Of a stretch of 64,000 nt of DNA, positions 1 through 11,569 are shown one piece after another; within the stretch, counting starts at the first letter, position 1, and every line of letters starts with the position of its first letter. The position numbers and the translations under genes are program-made. Origin of the DNA: Poa pratensis (taxonomy: Eukaryota; Streptophyta; Magnoliopsida; Poales; Poaceae); contig CAMZMU010000034.1 of assembly GCA_947311845.1 (NCBI GenBank), forward strand, positions 90,028,723 to 90,092,722, given 5' to 3'. The notes beneath the pieces are model-generated. The model was not told the DNA's origin. It made no database searches and saw only the letters and a list, made by a program, of their open reading frames with translations.

Positions 1-600
1 TTGAGTAGTCCCAAAAGATAACTTGATTGAATTATCAGCTAGAGTTACAAAAGTTTCACTTTTTGAGAGTTCATATAAATTCAGGGAGTCATAAATCCTC
101 TTAGGCATCAAGCAAAATTCAGATTTAATATCACAATGAGCATAGAAAATTGTCCCATCAATTGAAATTTTTAGTGAAGGAACCCATCCAGAAGGTTCGA
201 ATGGCATAGGGACACTTTCAAAAAGTTTAAAAGTTTCTTTAAAACTAGCCAACTCTGACTCAAGTGATTCTAGTCTTGAATGAATGTTCTCAAAAGCAGA
301 TTCTATTTTTTTATTTGAAGAGGCAGATGCTGCAATTAATTTTTTTATGGCATTGAAAGCTTGATCCCCATCATAACGAAGGAAATCTCCCCCAACTACA
401 GCATCTAGAGCATATCTATAACAAAGAAGCAACCCAAAATAGAAACTACTAAGAAACAGACTCAAAGCCATTTTAGGTTCAGTTTTAACATAGGATTCAG
501 AAATTCTAGACCAAGCATCACCAAAACTCTCCCCACTTCCTTGCTTAAAAGTGAAAACCTCTTCCTCAGGAGACATGATATTAGGAGCGGAACTAGACAT
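1..600 (-). CDS. gag/protease-like polyprotein, N-terminal 200 codons (partial at window edge)
   Basis: An uninterrupted frame starts with ATG at 600 (MSSSAPNIMSPEEEVFTF) and runs 200 codons to base 1, so it is incomplete. Residues about 15-90 look like a plant Ty3/Athila gag segment: a GESFGDAWSRI stretch, then a helical region containing ALDAVVGGDFLRY. Residues about 115-145 are a short heptad-rich helix. Residues 150-200 resemble the retropepsin-like part of Athila polyproteins: a CD dipeptide, then LMPKRIYDSLNL and TLADNSIKLSFG. The residues after the aspartate read IKSE, whereas these proteases usually have a D-x-G-A-S type active site, so protease activity is doubtful. The role would be particle formation for this retrotransposon. 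It is upstream of any pol, which is not visible here. The family assignment rests on motif memory, not on a search. Confidence 0.7.
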   Translation of the reverse strand, partial: MSSSAPNIMSPEEEVFTFKQGSGESFGDAWSRISESYVKTEPKMALSLFLSSFYFGLLLCYRYALDAVVGGDFLRYDGDQAFNAIKKLIAASASSNKKIESAFENIHSRLESLESELASFKETFKLFESVPMPFEPSGWVPSLKISIDGTIFYAHCDIKSEFCLMPKRIYDSLNLYELSKSETFVTLADNSIKLSFGTTQ

Positions 601-761
601 GGCAACAAGCAAGTAACAACCGAAATAGTAAACTAGATGCAGGAATTTAATTTTTTTGGGTTTTTGATTTTTAACAGCAAGCAAAACAAAACTAAAACAA
701 GACAAAAAACAAAGTAAAGAGATTGGAACTGAGAGACTCCCCTTTCCAATAGCCTCCAAGT

Positions 762-778
762 CCCCGGCAACGGCGCCA
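762..778 (-). other. Primer-binding site of element C (tRNA-Asp type)
   Basis: On the minus strand the sequence TGGCGCCGTTGCCGGGG lies 10 bases after the LTR end. It is complementary to the 3' end of plant tRNA-Asp, as is usual for Athila-group elements. Elements A and B use the same site. Confidence 0.85.
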
Positions 779-788
779 GAAAACAGCT

Positions 789-2320
789 TGATGGCTACGT
801 GTTGGTGAACCCCAAGAGGAAGGTTATGATGTAGACAGCAGAAGTTTTCCCTTGAGAAATCTACCCAAGGTTATCAATCCAGTAGGACTTGACGATCTAT
901 CGGAAGGTTGTTGATGTTGACTCCCCCTGGCGCTAGGGAGCTTGCACCAACGTGGAATCTGCACAGACACAAACCAGAACTTTGCCCAACACGAAACAGA
1001 GAGGTTGTCAATCTCTCCGGTCTTGCAGAAACAAAGAGTTAAACGTATGGTGTGGAAAACAGCAGGAAAAACAGCAAGTAACAGGAAACAGATGATTGCA
1101 GCAGGTTGTGTAAACAGTATGAGGAAATTGGACCAGGGTCCACAGTTCACTAGTGGTGTCTCTCTCAGAACAGATAACTAGCATGTTGGGTAAACAAATT
1201 ACAGCTGGGCAATTGACAAATAGAGAGGGCATAACAATGCAATACATGCCAAGATGTCTACTATGAAATCTAGTTGGGCATTACAACAAAGTACATAGAC
1301 CGTTATTCCAACAGCATCTATGCCTAAATAATCCACCTTCAAGGCAGCATCCGCATCCTATTCAGTATTAAGTTGCTAACAACAGATTATTGCATGAAGT
1401 AAAGTGTGTAATGTAATCAATACAAGTGCCCTTGGACACTGCACCAATGTTTTATCCCTAGTAGCAACAGCACATCTACCATCTTAGACCTTTCTGTCAC
1501 TGATCCAGATATCTAGAGACTGAACCCACTATCGAGCATAAATACCCCCTCTTGGAGTCACAAGCATCTACTTGGCCAAAGCATCTACTAGCAACGGAGA
1601 GCATGCAAGATCAAGAGCACATAGATAAACAACTTGAATAAACATGGTATCAATATTCATCGGATCCCAGCAAACACAACATCTAGCATTACAATAAGAT
1701 GATCTTGATCATGTTAGGCAGCTCACAAGATCTAAACATGGAGGCACAAGGTAGAGAGACAACCATCTAGCTACTGCTATGGACCCGTAGTCCAGGGGTG
1801 GACTACTCACGCATCACTCCGGAGGCAGGCATGGTGATGTAGAGCCCTCCGGTGATGATCTCCCCTCCGGCAGGGTGCCGGGAAGAGCTTCAGAACTCCT
1901 CCGATCTGAGATTGACGATGACGGCCGCGACGGAACTTTTCGTGGAATATGATCGACCGTAATAGGGTTTTCGCGTCGCGGAGAATATATAGGCGAAGAG
2001 GCGGCGTCGGTGGCCGAGGGGGGCCACCACGCCATAGGGGGGCGGGCCCACCCTGGGCCGCGCCCTAGTGTGGCGTGGCCCCCTGGTGGGTCTGCTCCGA
2101 CTCCCCTTTGGACTCCGTGATCTCCTCGTGATATTATTGACGATGTCTTTTGTTTCGTCCAATTCCGAGAATATTTCCTTAATAGATTTTCTGAAACCAA
2201 AAATAGCAGAAAACAGGGAACTGGCACTGTGGCATCTTGTTAATAGGTTAGTCCCAGAAAATGCATAAAAATGATATAAAGTATAGCCAAAACATGTAGC
2301 AATTGATATAATAACAGCAT
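789..2320 (-). repeat. 5' LTR of element C, missing its first 39 bases
   Basis: This is the reverse complement of the 14144-15714 LTR, ending in AGCCATCA at 789. The 1532 bases present compare with 1571 in each LTR of element A. Together with the LTR starting at 2362 it forms a head-to-head inverted pair separated by only 41 bases of copia sequence. That arrangement can form a very long hairpin and generates many mirrored short open frames. Confidence 0.9.
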
Positions 2321-2361
2321 GGCACATCCAAGAAAGCGCGCCGTCGAGGATCGTAGCGCAC
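2321..2361 (-). pseudogene. 41-base sliver of copia D polyprotein, including target duplication CGCAC
   Basis: Read on the minus strand, this piece continues the copia frame that is broken at 15715. After the shared GTGCG bases it reads YDPRRRAFLDV, the conserved stretch between integrase and reverse transcriptase in many copia polyproteins. CGCAC at 2357-2361 is repeated at 15715-15719, which proves that element A inserted into this copia. Confidence 0.8.
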
Positions 2362-3804
2362 TGATACGTCTCAAACGTATCTATAATTTTTGATGTTCCA
2401 TGCTGTTATTATATCAATCGCTACATGTTTTGGTTACACTTCATATCATTTTTATGCATTTTCTGGGACTAACCTATTAACAAGATGCCACAGTGCCAGT
2501 TCCCTATTTTCTGCTGTTTTTGGTTTCAGAAAATCTATTAAGGAAATATTCTCGGAATTGGACGAAACAAAAGACATCGTCAATAATATCACGAGGAGAT
2601 CACGGAGTCCAAAGGGGAGTCGGAGCAGACCCACCAGGGGGCACGCCACACTAGGGCGCGGCCCAGGGTGGTCCCGCGCCCCCCTATGGCGTGGTGGCCC
2701 CCCTCGGCCACCGACGCCACCTCTTCGCCTATATATTCTCCGCGACGCGAAAACCCTATTACGGTTGATCATATTCCACGAAAAGTTCCGTCGCGGCCGT
2801 CATCGTCAATCTCAGATCGGAGGAGTTCTGAAGCTCTTCCCGGCACCCTGCCGGAGGGGAGATCATCACCGGAGGGCTCTACATCACCATGCCTGCCTCC
2901 GGAGTGATGCGTGAGTAGTCCACCCTTGGACTACGGGTCCATAGCAGTAGCTAGATGGTTGTCTCTCTACCTTGTGCCACCATGTTTAGATCTTGTGAGC
3001 TGCCTAACATGATCAAGATCATCTTATTGTAATGCTAGATGTTGTGTTTGCTGGGATCCGATGAATATTGATATCATGTTTATTCAAGTTGTTTATCTAT
3101 GTGCTCTTGATCTTGCATTCTCTCCGTTGCTAGTAGATGCTTTGGCCAAGTAGATGCTTGTGACTCCAAGAGGGGGTATTTATGCTCGATAGTGGGTTCA
3201 GTCTCTAGATATCTGGATCAGTGATAGAAAGGTCTAAGATGGTAGATGTGCTGTTGCTACTAGGGATAAAACATTGGTGCAGTGTCCAAGGGCACTTGTA
3301 TTGATTACATTACACACTTTACTTCATGCAATAATCTGTTGTTAGCAACTTAATACTGAATAGGATGCGGATGCTGCCTTGAAGGTGGATTATTTAGGCA
3401 TAGATGCTGTTGGAATAACGGTCTATGTACTTTGTTGTAATGCCCAACTAGATTTCATAGTAGACATCTTAGCATGTATTGCATTGTTATGCCCTCTCTA
3501 TTTGTCAATTGCCCAGCTGTAATTTGTTTACACAACATGCTAGTTATCTGTTCTGAGAGAGACACCACTAGTGAACTGTGGACCCTGGTCCAATTTCCTC
3601 ATACTGTTTACACAACCTGCTGCAATCATCTGTTTCCTGTTACTTGCTGTTTTTCCTGCTGTTTTCCACACCATACGTTTAACTCTTTGTTTCTGCAAGA
3701 CCGGAGAGATTGACAACCTCTCTGTTTCGTGTTGGGCAAAGTTCTGGTTTGTGTCTGTGCAGATTCCACGTTGGTGCAAGCTCCCTAGCGCCAGGGGCAG
3801 TCAA
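2362..3804 (+). repeat. 5' LTR of element A, left part (interrupted by element B)
   Basis: It matches 14144-15590 almost base for base and stops at the GTCAA (3800-3804) that is the target duplication of element B. The LTR resumes at 10191. The terminal 26 bases contain an imperfect inverted pair, GATACGT and ACGTATC. Confidence 0.92.
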
Positions 3805-5161
3805 TGATAACCCACAAGTATAAGGGATCGCGTGTAGCCTTTTCGATAAGTAAGAGTGTCGAACCCAACGAGGAGCAATACGGGTATGAGAGGTAGTTTT
3901 GCAAGATAATAAATACAAGAAAGTAAATGTTAGTGCTGCAGCAATAAAATACACTAAGTAACCATATACTAACAGTACCATGAGTGTGGAAAAGTGGTGG
4001 TAATTGTGGTGGCTTTGTCCAAGATTAATTAGTGAAGGTACTTGGTTCATTGTCTTCGATGCAGTTTTCTATGTGGGAGAGGCTAAATATACATGCACTC
4101 CACTACTTGGGATTACAAGTACTATATGATTGGATTGTTAGAAAGCATCCGCAAATACTAACAATGCATTAAGGTTTCCCCAACCATAGCCTTAAGTTCA
4201 AGGTCCTCTTACTCCCATACGTGCAACTAATCGGTTCGCGTTCTCAGGTTTCTGTCACTCCGGCAGAACTTCCCCCGCTTCGTTACAAATACTACCAACC
4301 CTAGGGTGTTTGATCCATGCGCGCACAAGTATAATGGACACCAAAGGACAGCACCATATAGACATACAACTCTAATGAACCTCATGCATTCAATTAAGCA
4401 ATCAAAAGACAAATAAACTACGGAAACATGATGTAAATCATAGGATAAATATTATAGCATCAAACACCATGTTTACATAGGACGGTACAGAGGTTTGTGG
4501 GAGGATGAACCACTGAATACAAGGAGGAGATGGTGATGGAGATGGCGGTGAAGACGGCGGAGAGGCAGCGCGGCGGCGCAGGGCGGCGGCGGCCGGCGGT
4601 GCGGGGAACTCCTTTCCCCGCCGCCGGCAAGCTTGGGGAGCGCCGCCCCTTAGCCTCCCTCCTTCATGGCTTCTTGGGAGCCCTCCCCCATGGAGATGGG
4701 ATCCATGGGGGAGGCAAAAACGTGGCTTTTGGTGGCTGAAATTCGTGGGTGGAGGAGTCCTCCACGAATTAGGTTTCCTCCCTTTATATATCTTCTCGGA
4801 TTTCCGTCACCCCCTTTTAGGGTTCCACCAAAACGGGCCTACAGGCCGCGTCCGAACTCCGATTGGGCTGATCTCGGGCTTAAAATCTTCGTATGGAAAA
4901 TTGTGACAACTTTCAAACTGGCAAACTTCGTAAAAAGTTCTCAGACAGATTTCAGGAAAGTCCCAATTCGACTCCAACAAGGTTTCCTCTTGTATTCTTG
5001 ATAATTTCTACACATCAAAGAGTAAAACAAGAACATTGTGCACTTTTGCAACTATTAGTAGGTTAGTCCAAATAAATAATAAACTTAATATAAAACAAGT
5101 GCTAAAAGCATAAAAATGGCATGAAACAATCAAAAATTATAGATACGTTTTGGACGTATCA
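3805..5161 (-). repeat. 3' LTR of element B (shortened by two deletions)
   Basis: It is 1357 bases against 1444 in the partner LTR. Two internal deletions explain most of the difference. About 40 bases are lost after GAGGAGC near 3875, and about 45 bases are lost after ACAACTTTC near 4915. Each deletion is flanked by a short microhomology. A TATATAAAG box on the minus strand at about 4783-4791 and a near-palindrome at 4740-4770 lie beside each other. Confidence 0.9.
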
Positions 5162-8100
5162 ACATCCCCAAGCTTAATTCCTGCTCGTCCTCGAGTAGGT
5201 AAATGATAACAAAATAATTTTTGATTGTAAATGCTATGATCAGGTCTTTAACAATTGCATGATGTATGGATAATAAAACTTAGCAATCATGTTTCCTAAT
5301 GAAAAGTATCAACGAACTAAGAGCTTATAACATGAAATTTATAAACATCAACAAGATTGTAATGACCATAATAAAGCATGATAGAGTGGTATCTCGCTTG
5401 CCCTTAATTGTGGAGCAAAACATAAATGCCAAGGCACCTCTGAAGTTCAAGTGAAGACTAGATATAGAGATATCAAAGATAAAAGCATCATGGTTATACC
5501 TCAATTAATCGTATTCTGGGACAAGCACATTACACTAAGAACGACAGCTATGCTCTCGAAGAAGTGCTCAAAGAAAGGATGGTGACTCAACATAAAAATA
5601 AAAGATTGGCCCTTCGCAGAGGGAAGCAGGGATTAACACGTGCTAGAGCTTTTTGTTTTAAAAACAGAGGTAAAAATGTTTTGAGAGGTGTTTGTTAATT
5701 GTCAACGAATGGTAGCGGGTGAGAACAGTATTCTACCTGTCAAACGGACTTTTAAGAGCGGCTCCCATGAAGGACGTTATTTCTACCAGCAAGGCAGATC
5801 ATCCCTCTTTCTCTTTGGTTTACACACATTCAGGTATTTCACTGTTTGTCATTGCTTACTGATGAATCAGGGCAAAAGTGTGAAGAGAATTAATTGGTTA
5901 AAGTTGTAATTAATTGGGACTGGGCACCCCGTTGCCAGCTCTTTTTGCAAGTTATTGGATAAGCGGATGTATATGCCACTAGTCCAGGTGTAAAAGTCCA
6001 TTTGACAAATAGAATAAAGAATAACCACACTAATTCCTCATGAGCTAGTAAACATTGACACAAAAAGAGAAATATTTTGAAGGTTTTAAAGGTAGCACAT
6101 GCAAATTTACTTGGAATGGCTTGAAATACCATGCATAGGAATTTTTTGGTGGACTCTTTGGGATAACTTGGTTTTAAGGATTTGGATGCACGAGCAGCAT
6201 TCCCGCTCAGTACAAGTGAAGGCTAGCAATAGACTGGGAAGCGACAACCACGAGAGCGATAACGGTCATAATCATGCTTGCGACAAAATAAAATTAACGG
6301 AGGCATAAAAACGATACTAAAACTCTGAGGCAAAATAGATCATCAAGGCTTAATTGACTTTTATTTTTCAGTCATAACATGTGTGAGCATGTGCCAAGTC
6401 GATTCAAGTGAATTATTCAGAGGAGGATACCACAATACCATACCATCTTATGAACAGGACAATGCATGTTGATATCAAAATAACATAATATGCACTATTA
6501 GCTAGTTGAGACTAACCATAAGAAAACATAAACTACTAAACAGTATTATTCACACATCATTTTTAAGTTTCAACAAGTAATCCATTAACCAAGTAAACAT
6601 TGAAAACAGAGGATAAATAAAATATGTGACGATCCACTTATTAATGTAACTGGTGTTTGATGCTAAGATAAATAGATAATAAAATACAGCCGCTTCAAGT
6701 TTAGTTAAGTTCCTATGTTGCTCAAAAAACAAAGTTTAAAGGTTTGCAAACCGTGGGGTTATTGATGAAGAGGGATGCGGGGACATCCCCAAGCTTATGA
6801 CTTTGGTAATTCTTCAATATTCCATAGTTTGGTGTTCCTTCATTCTCTGTGAAAAAACTTCAACACAAAAACTTTCCCATTCTTTTCTGCGGTTAGACAT
6901 TAGTACAATAGATAATATTTCCCAAGTGCTACTATTAAACCAAATAAAATTTTGTTTTTAAGTTACAGAAAGGTTGCTTAAATGGCCAACTTATAAATGA
7001 AAGGTAAGAACCATTAAAAATCAAATGAAAACGAAAAGAGGCCACTCTTGCAACAAAAGTCAGAATCTGTCCAGAAAAACAGCAGCTGGAAAACGCAATT
7101 TTTAGGTGCACTTAAACATGCCCGAAATTTTAGCCAATTTTTGTACATGCAGAGGATTAGGTGCTACAACATCAGTAATTTTTTCGTGATTTTTAGAGCT
7201 TCCAGTAAAATATGAAAAATCGCGCAATAAGCAGTAGATACCGAAAACAGAAAATCACTTTTTACATATGTATCAACTAAGCTAAATGGATAAAACTTGG
7301 TACTTTATTTTTGATAAACTAAGAAACCAGAGGCTAAGCAAGACCTAAACATGCTAGCTACAGCAAGGAAAACTCTAAAAAAAATCAAAAGTAAAACCCA
7401 AATAAAATTAAAATAAAGAACCAAACAAAGAAGCAAAACAAAAGAAAATATTTTTGTTATTTTGAATTTATAAGTGAAAGTAAAGAAGCAATCGAAACCA
7501 AATAAGGAGCCTAATAAAACTAAAGAAGGTAAAACCAAGACATATAAAAGCAATTATAATACAAGTTAAGACAATACATATCATGTGGACGGGTAATATA
7601 GAGTATGAACGAGACAACCTCATGTTAGTTGATGAATAGGGGGATGACTCGGGCATCCCCAAGCTTAGATGATTGTATCTTCTTGAATATGTTCTTGGGA
7701 TGCACCTACACATCCCCAAGCTTGAGCTCTTGCGTCTTCTTATTCATCTCATATCACCATATTGATTAGATCTTATAAGCTACATCCACATAAAACTTCA
7801 CAAAACTCATTAGTAGGGTTAGTACTCATTAAATAAAATCCACTCATGTTCAAGCATTGACAAGTTTTATAATTTTTACTCAACATTAGCCACTGTATAT
7901 ACTAAGGTGTTCATGATTTCCGTTGTCCGTCGAAAAACTAATGAAACTAACAACACCAAGTACAATATTGAATAAACAAAGAAATCTGTCAAAACTGAAC
8001 AGTCCGTAAAGATGGCATTCAACGAGATAGTTAAGTAGCTCAAATCGAAAAACTTTAGTCTAATGAAAGAAAGATAATAATCTCAGGTTTATGCACAAAA

Positions 8101-8746
8101 ATTTTCAAGTCAAAATACTATTCTGAGATTTATCACGATTTTATTTACAGAGAAGCACAAAATCTGTCTAAACAGAACAGTCAGTAAAGATCGAATTTTT
8201 CGACCTATCTACGTACCTTAAATCAGAAAAAGTTAGTCTAATGAAAGAAAGCTAATAAGCATCACTTTGCACTCAAGAAATTTCAGATCAAGATCACGTT
8301 CTGGTGATTTTAAACATTTAATACGGTGGAGCACAGAAAATCTGTTTCTGGACAGCAAAGTAAAACTATCAACTTCAATTAACTAAGATATATTAGCATT
8401 TTATTTTTATGTACAGAGGTATATACACAATATTTACAATATTTACATGTTTTTAATGAAAAGCTTCCATGGAAAGATTTGTTTTGGTTTCATAGGCATG
8501 AACACAAGTGTTCAAGGTCGACCCCCATTTAACCATTACTCATCTTTCCAATCACTTTTCTTTTTGAAAACGTTTTTAGATAACAACTACACCTAATTTT
8601 TTTTGTAATTCGCATTCCCTATCCATAGTAAGATAAAGAACAACTTAATACTGAAAATAAAAACTACTTAGAGATAAAGCAAACAAGTGCACACAAGAAC
8701 ATTAACCTACGCTATGGCTCCCCGGCAACGGCGCCAGAAAAGGTCT
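5162..8746 (-). other. Interior of element B, no recognisable coding capacity
   Basis: Read on the minus strand it runs from the primer site at 8736 to the purine tract near 5162. No retroviral domain can be read in any frame and the longest frames are under 90 codons. The block at 5745-5990 is conserved with the interior of element A and may be an RNA signal needed for packaging or transfer. The function is inferred only from this conservation. Confidence 0.7.
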
Positions 8747-10190
8747 TGATAACCCACAAGTATAGGGGATCGCGTGTAGCCTTTTCGATAAGTAAGAGTG
8801 TCGAACCCAACGAGGAGCTAAAGATAGGATAAGTATTCTAGAAAATAAAACTACGGTAGCAATACGGGTATGAGAGGTAGTTTTGCAAGATAATAAATAC
8901 AATAAAGTAAATGTTAGTGCTACAGCAATAAAATACACTAAGTAACAATTTACTAACAGTACCATGAGTGTGGAAAAGTGGTGGTAATTGTGGTGGCTTT
9001 GTCCAAGATTAATTAGTGAAGGTATTTGGTTCATTGTCTTCGATGCAGTTTTCTATGTGGGAGAGGCTAAATATACATGCACTCCACTACTTGGGATTAC
9101 AAGTACTATATGATTGGATTGTTAGAAAGCATCCGCAAATACTAACAATGCATTAAGGTTTCCCCAACCATAGCCTTAAGTTCAAGGTCCTCTTACTCCC
9201 ATACGTGCAACTAATCGGTTCGCGTTCTCAGGTTTCTGTCACTCCGGCAGAACTTCCCCCGCTTCGTTACAAATACTACCAACCCTAGGGTGTTTGATCC
9301 ACGCGCGCACAAGTATAATGGACACCAAAGGACAGCACCATATAGACATACAACTCTAATGAACCTCATGCATTCAATTAAGCAATCAAAAGACAAATAA
9401 ACTACGGAAACATGATGTAAATCATAGGATAAATATTATAGCATCAAACACCATGTTTACATAGGACGGTACAGAGGTTTGTGGGAGGATGAACCACTGA
9501 ATACAAGGAGGAGATGGTGTTGGAGATGGCGGTGAAGATGGCGGAGAGAGACAGCGCGGCGGCGCAGGGCGGTGGCGGCACCGGCGGTGCGGGAACTCCT
9601 TTCCCTGCCGCCGGCAAGCTTGGGGAGCGCCGCCCCTTAGGCTCCCTCCTTCATGGCTTCTTGGGAGCCCTCCCCCATGGAGATGGGATCCATGGGGGAG
9701 GCAAAAAACGTGGCTTTTGGTGGCTGAAATTCGTGGGTGGAGGAGTCCTCCATGAATTAGGTTTCCTCCCTTTATATATCTTCTCGGATTTACGTCACCC
9801 CCTTTTAGGGTTCCACCAAAACGGGCCTACAGGCCGCGTCCGAACTCCGATTGGGCTGATCTCGGACTTAAAATCTTCGTATGGAAAATTGTGACAACTT
9901 TCGTAACAGCCAGGTCTCCATTTAACGTCATCTTCGAGGGTCAAACTGGCAAACTTCGTAAAAAGTTCTCAGACAGATTTCAGGAAAGTCCCAATTCGAC
10001 TCCAACAAGGTTTCCTCTTGTATTCTTGATAATTTCTACACATCAAAGAGTAAAACAAGAACATTGTGCACTTTTGCAACTATTAGTAGATTAGTCCAAA
10101 TAAATAATAAACTTAATATAAAAACAAGTGCTAAAAGCATAAAAATGGCATGAAACAATCAAAAATTATAGATACGTTTTGGACGTATCA
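8747..10190 (-). repeat. 5' LTR of element B (full length)
   Basis: It is 1444 bases, TG...CA on the minus strand, with TATATAAAG at about 9772-9780 as likely promoter. Element B transcription would run leftwards from here. Confidence 0.9.
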
Positions 10191-10323
10191 GTCAACATCA
10201 ACAACCTTCCGATAGATCGTCAAGTCCTACTGGATTGATAACCTTGGGTAGATTTCTCAAGGGAAAACTTCTGCTGTCTACATCATAACCTTCCTCTTGG
10301 GGTTCACCAACACGTAGCCATCA
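10191..10323 (+). repeat. 5' LTR of element A, right part (plus duplicated GTCAA)
   Basis: Bases 10196-10323 complete the 5' LTR of A, and 10191-10195 are the second copy of the B target duplication. It ends AGCCATCA at 10323, directly before the leader. Confidence 0.9.
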
Positions 10324-10333
10324 AGCTGTTTTC

Positions 10334-10436
10334 TGGCGCCGTTGCCGGGGAAGTACTCATCATCACCATCATCATCATCCTCAAATACTCTCCCGTCAAC
10401 CAGGCACCAGCTGTTTTCTGGCGCCGTTGCCGGGGA
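10334..10436 (+). other. Duplicated tRNA-Asp primer-binding site of element A
   Basis: TGGCGCCGTTGCCGGGG occurs twice, at 10334-10350 and 10419-10435. Each copy is preceded by AGCTGTTTTC. Between them lie about 60 bases containing a run of CAT/CAC triplets. Element C of the same family has only one copy, so the second is a local duplication with filler DNA in A. Confidence 0.85.
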
Positions 10437-10655
10437 CTTGGAGGCTATTGGAAAGGGGAGTCTCTCAGTTCCAATCTCTTTACTTTGTTTTTGTCTTGCT
10501 TAGTTTATTTTATTTTATCTTGTTTGCTTTCAATATTCAAAAATACAAAAAAATAGTTACTTGCATTTAGTTTATTTTCGGTTTTGTTTCTTGCTGAGTT
10601 ATTATGTCTAGCTCTTTACTTGCTATCACTAGTTACTTTCCTTGAAACTAGTCCT

Positions 10656-11569
10656 ATGGCTGAAAACAACATGAGAGAGCTTTATGAAATTTATCTTGAG
10701 TTGGGACATGAGGTGTTTGAAGAGAAAATTAAAAAGCTTATGGAACTTTATTTGCATAACAATCATGATAGTGGCAATGTTATTAGCATATATTCTTTGA
10801 ACACCATTATTGCTAATGCCATGGAAAGCTCTAATCTTGGGGAAGCTGGTTTTGATAAAAATGATATTTTTAGTCCCCAAGCTTGGAGGAGGAAGAATGC
10901 TATACTTTTGAATGTCATGATTCTATTGAAATATCTCCTTTTGATAAATTTGAAGTAAACATCCTCCTTGACTCAGTAAAAGAGGAAATTGCAGAAAGTA
11001 AAAATGTGCTCCCTAATGTTATTTATGATAATTCTCTTGATAATGGTCCTATATTGCATGATGATATTAATCTTGCTACTATTGTCAAAAGTGAGTTTAA
11101 TGACTCCATTGTTTTTGAGCTTAATAAAAATTATGTGTTTGAAGATCATGAAAAGCATGCTTCATGTGATAGCTATATTGTTGAGTCTATTCATGATGCT
11201 ACTGAAAATTATTTTGGGAGAGGAAAATATGGTTATAGAAATCTTCATGTTATTAGATTTCCTCTCTTTGTGATGAAAGTTTTGAGCTTTCTCTTGTGTT
11301 GCTTTTATATGATGGTTTCTTTAAAACCTACTGGTCATTATGTGAGAGGGAGACATAGTTTCATATATCACAATAATATTAAGTCTCCTCTCTTTATGTT
11401 GAAAATTTTGAAGTTGCACTTGTTTTGTCTTCCTATGCTAGTCACTTTGTGCTTCATTTACTTGTTTTCTTACAAGGCTCCAATGCATAGGAAGAGTGTT
11501 AGATTTAAACATGTTTTATATATCCTTCTTGATGCTCTCTTTTACGTTTCAACTCTCATCTTTATGTGA
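10656..11569 (+). pseudogene. Hypothetical element A protein with C-terminal hydrophobic segments, frameshifted
   Basis: A frame starts at ATG 10656 (MAENNMRELYEIYLELGHEV) and runs to about 10880, where a one-base shift moves the readable protein into the frame ending at 11569. The two parts together would give roughly 300 residues. The N-terminal two thirds are acidic and polar. The last third has three hydrophobic stretches suitable for membrane insertion (FPLFVMKVLSFLLCCFYM, LHLFCLPMLVTLCFIYLF, YILLDALFYVSTLIFM). No gag, protease or polymerase motif is visible. Its position just after the primer site is that of a first retrotransposon frame, but the membrane segments recall an envelope-like product. 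The function is unknown, and the coding reality is only moderately supported. Confidence 0.45.

Larger units (their letters stand above)
1..2320 (-). mobile_element. Element C: partial Athila-like LTR retrotransposon, minus strand
   Basis: This is the 5' end of an LTR retrotransposon read on the minus strand: 5' LTR (2320 to 789), primer-binding site (778 to 762), leader, then an open gag-like frame from 600 that leaves the window. The LTR is the same family as both LTRs of element A (plus strand) and is nearly identical to them. It lacks the first 39 bases of the 1571-base LTR. The sequence changes straight into copia coding sequence at about 2320, with a short microhomology (GATGT.CCATG) at the junction. 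So the outer end was probably lost by an illegitimate deletion rather than being a clean insertion edge, and no target duplication can be assigned. Its 3' end lies outside the window. Confidence 0.85.
3805..10190 (-). mobile_element. Element B: complete non-autonomous Athila-like LTR retrotransposon nested in A
   Basis: The element spans 6386 bases and has LTRs at 3805-5161 and 8747-10190. On the minus strand each LTR starts TGATACGTCCAAAACG and ends GGGTTATCA. Target duplication GTCAA is at 3800-3804 and 10191-10195. The tRNA-Asp primer site lies next to the right-hand (5') LTR at 8736-8720. The purine-rich tract, seen here as CATCCCCAAGCTT, lies next to the left-hand (3') LTR from 5162. The 3.6-kb interior has only short broken frames and no retroviral domains. 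It shares a conserved stretch with the interior of A (about 5745-5990 here, inverted, against 13255-13490), although the LTRs of A and B are different families. Confidence 0.92.
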
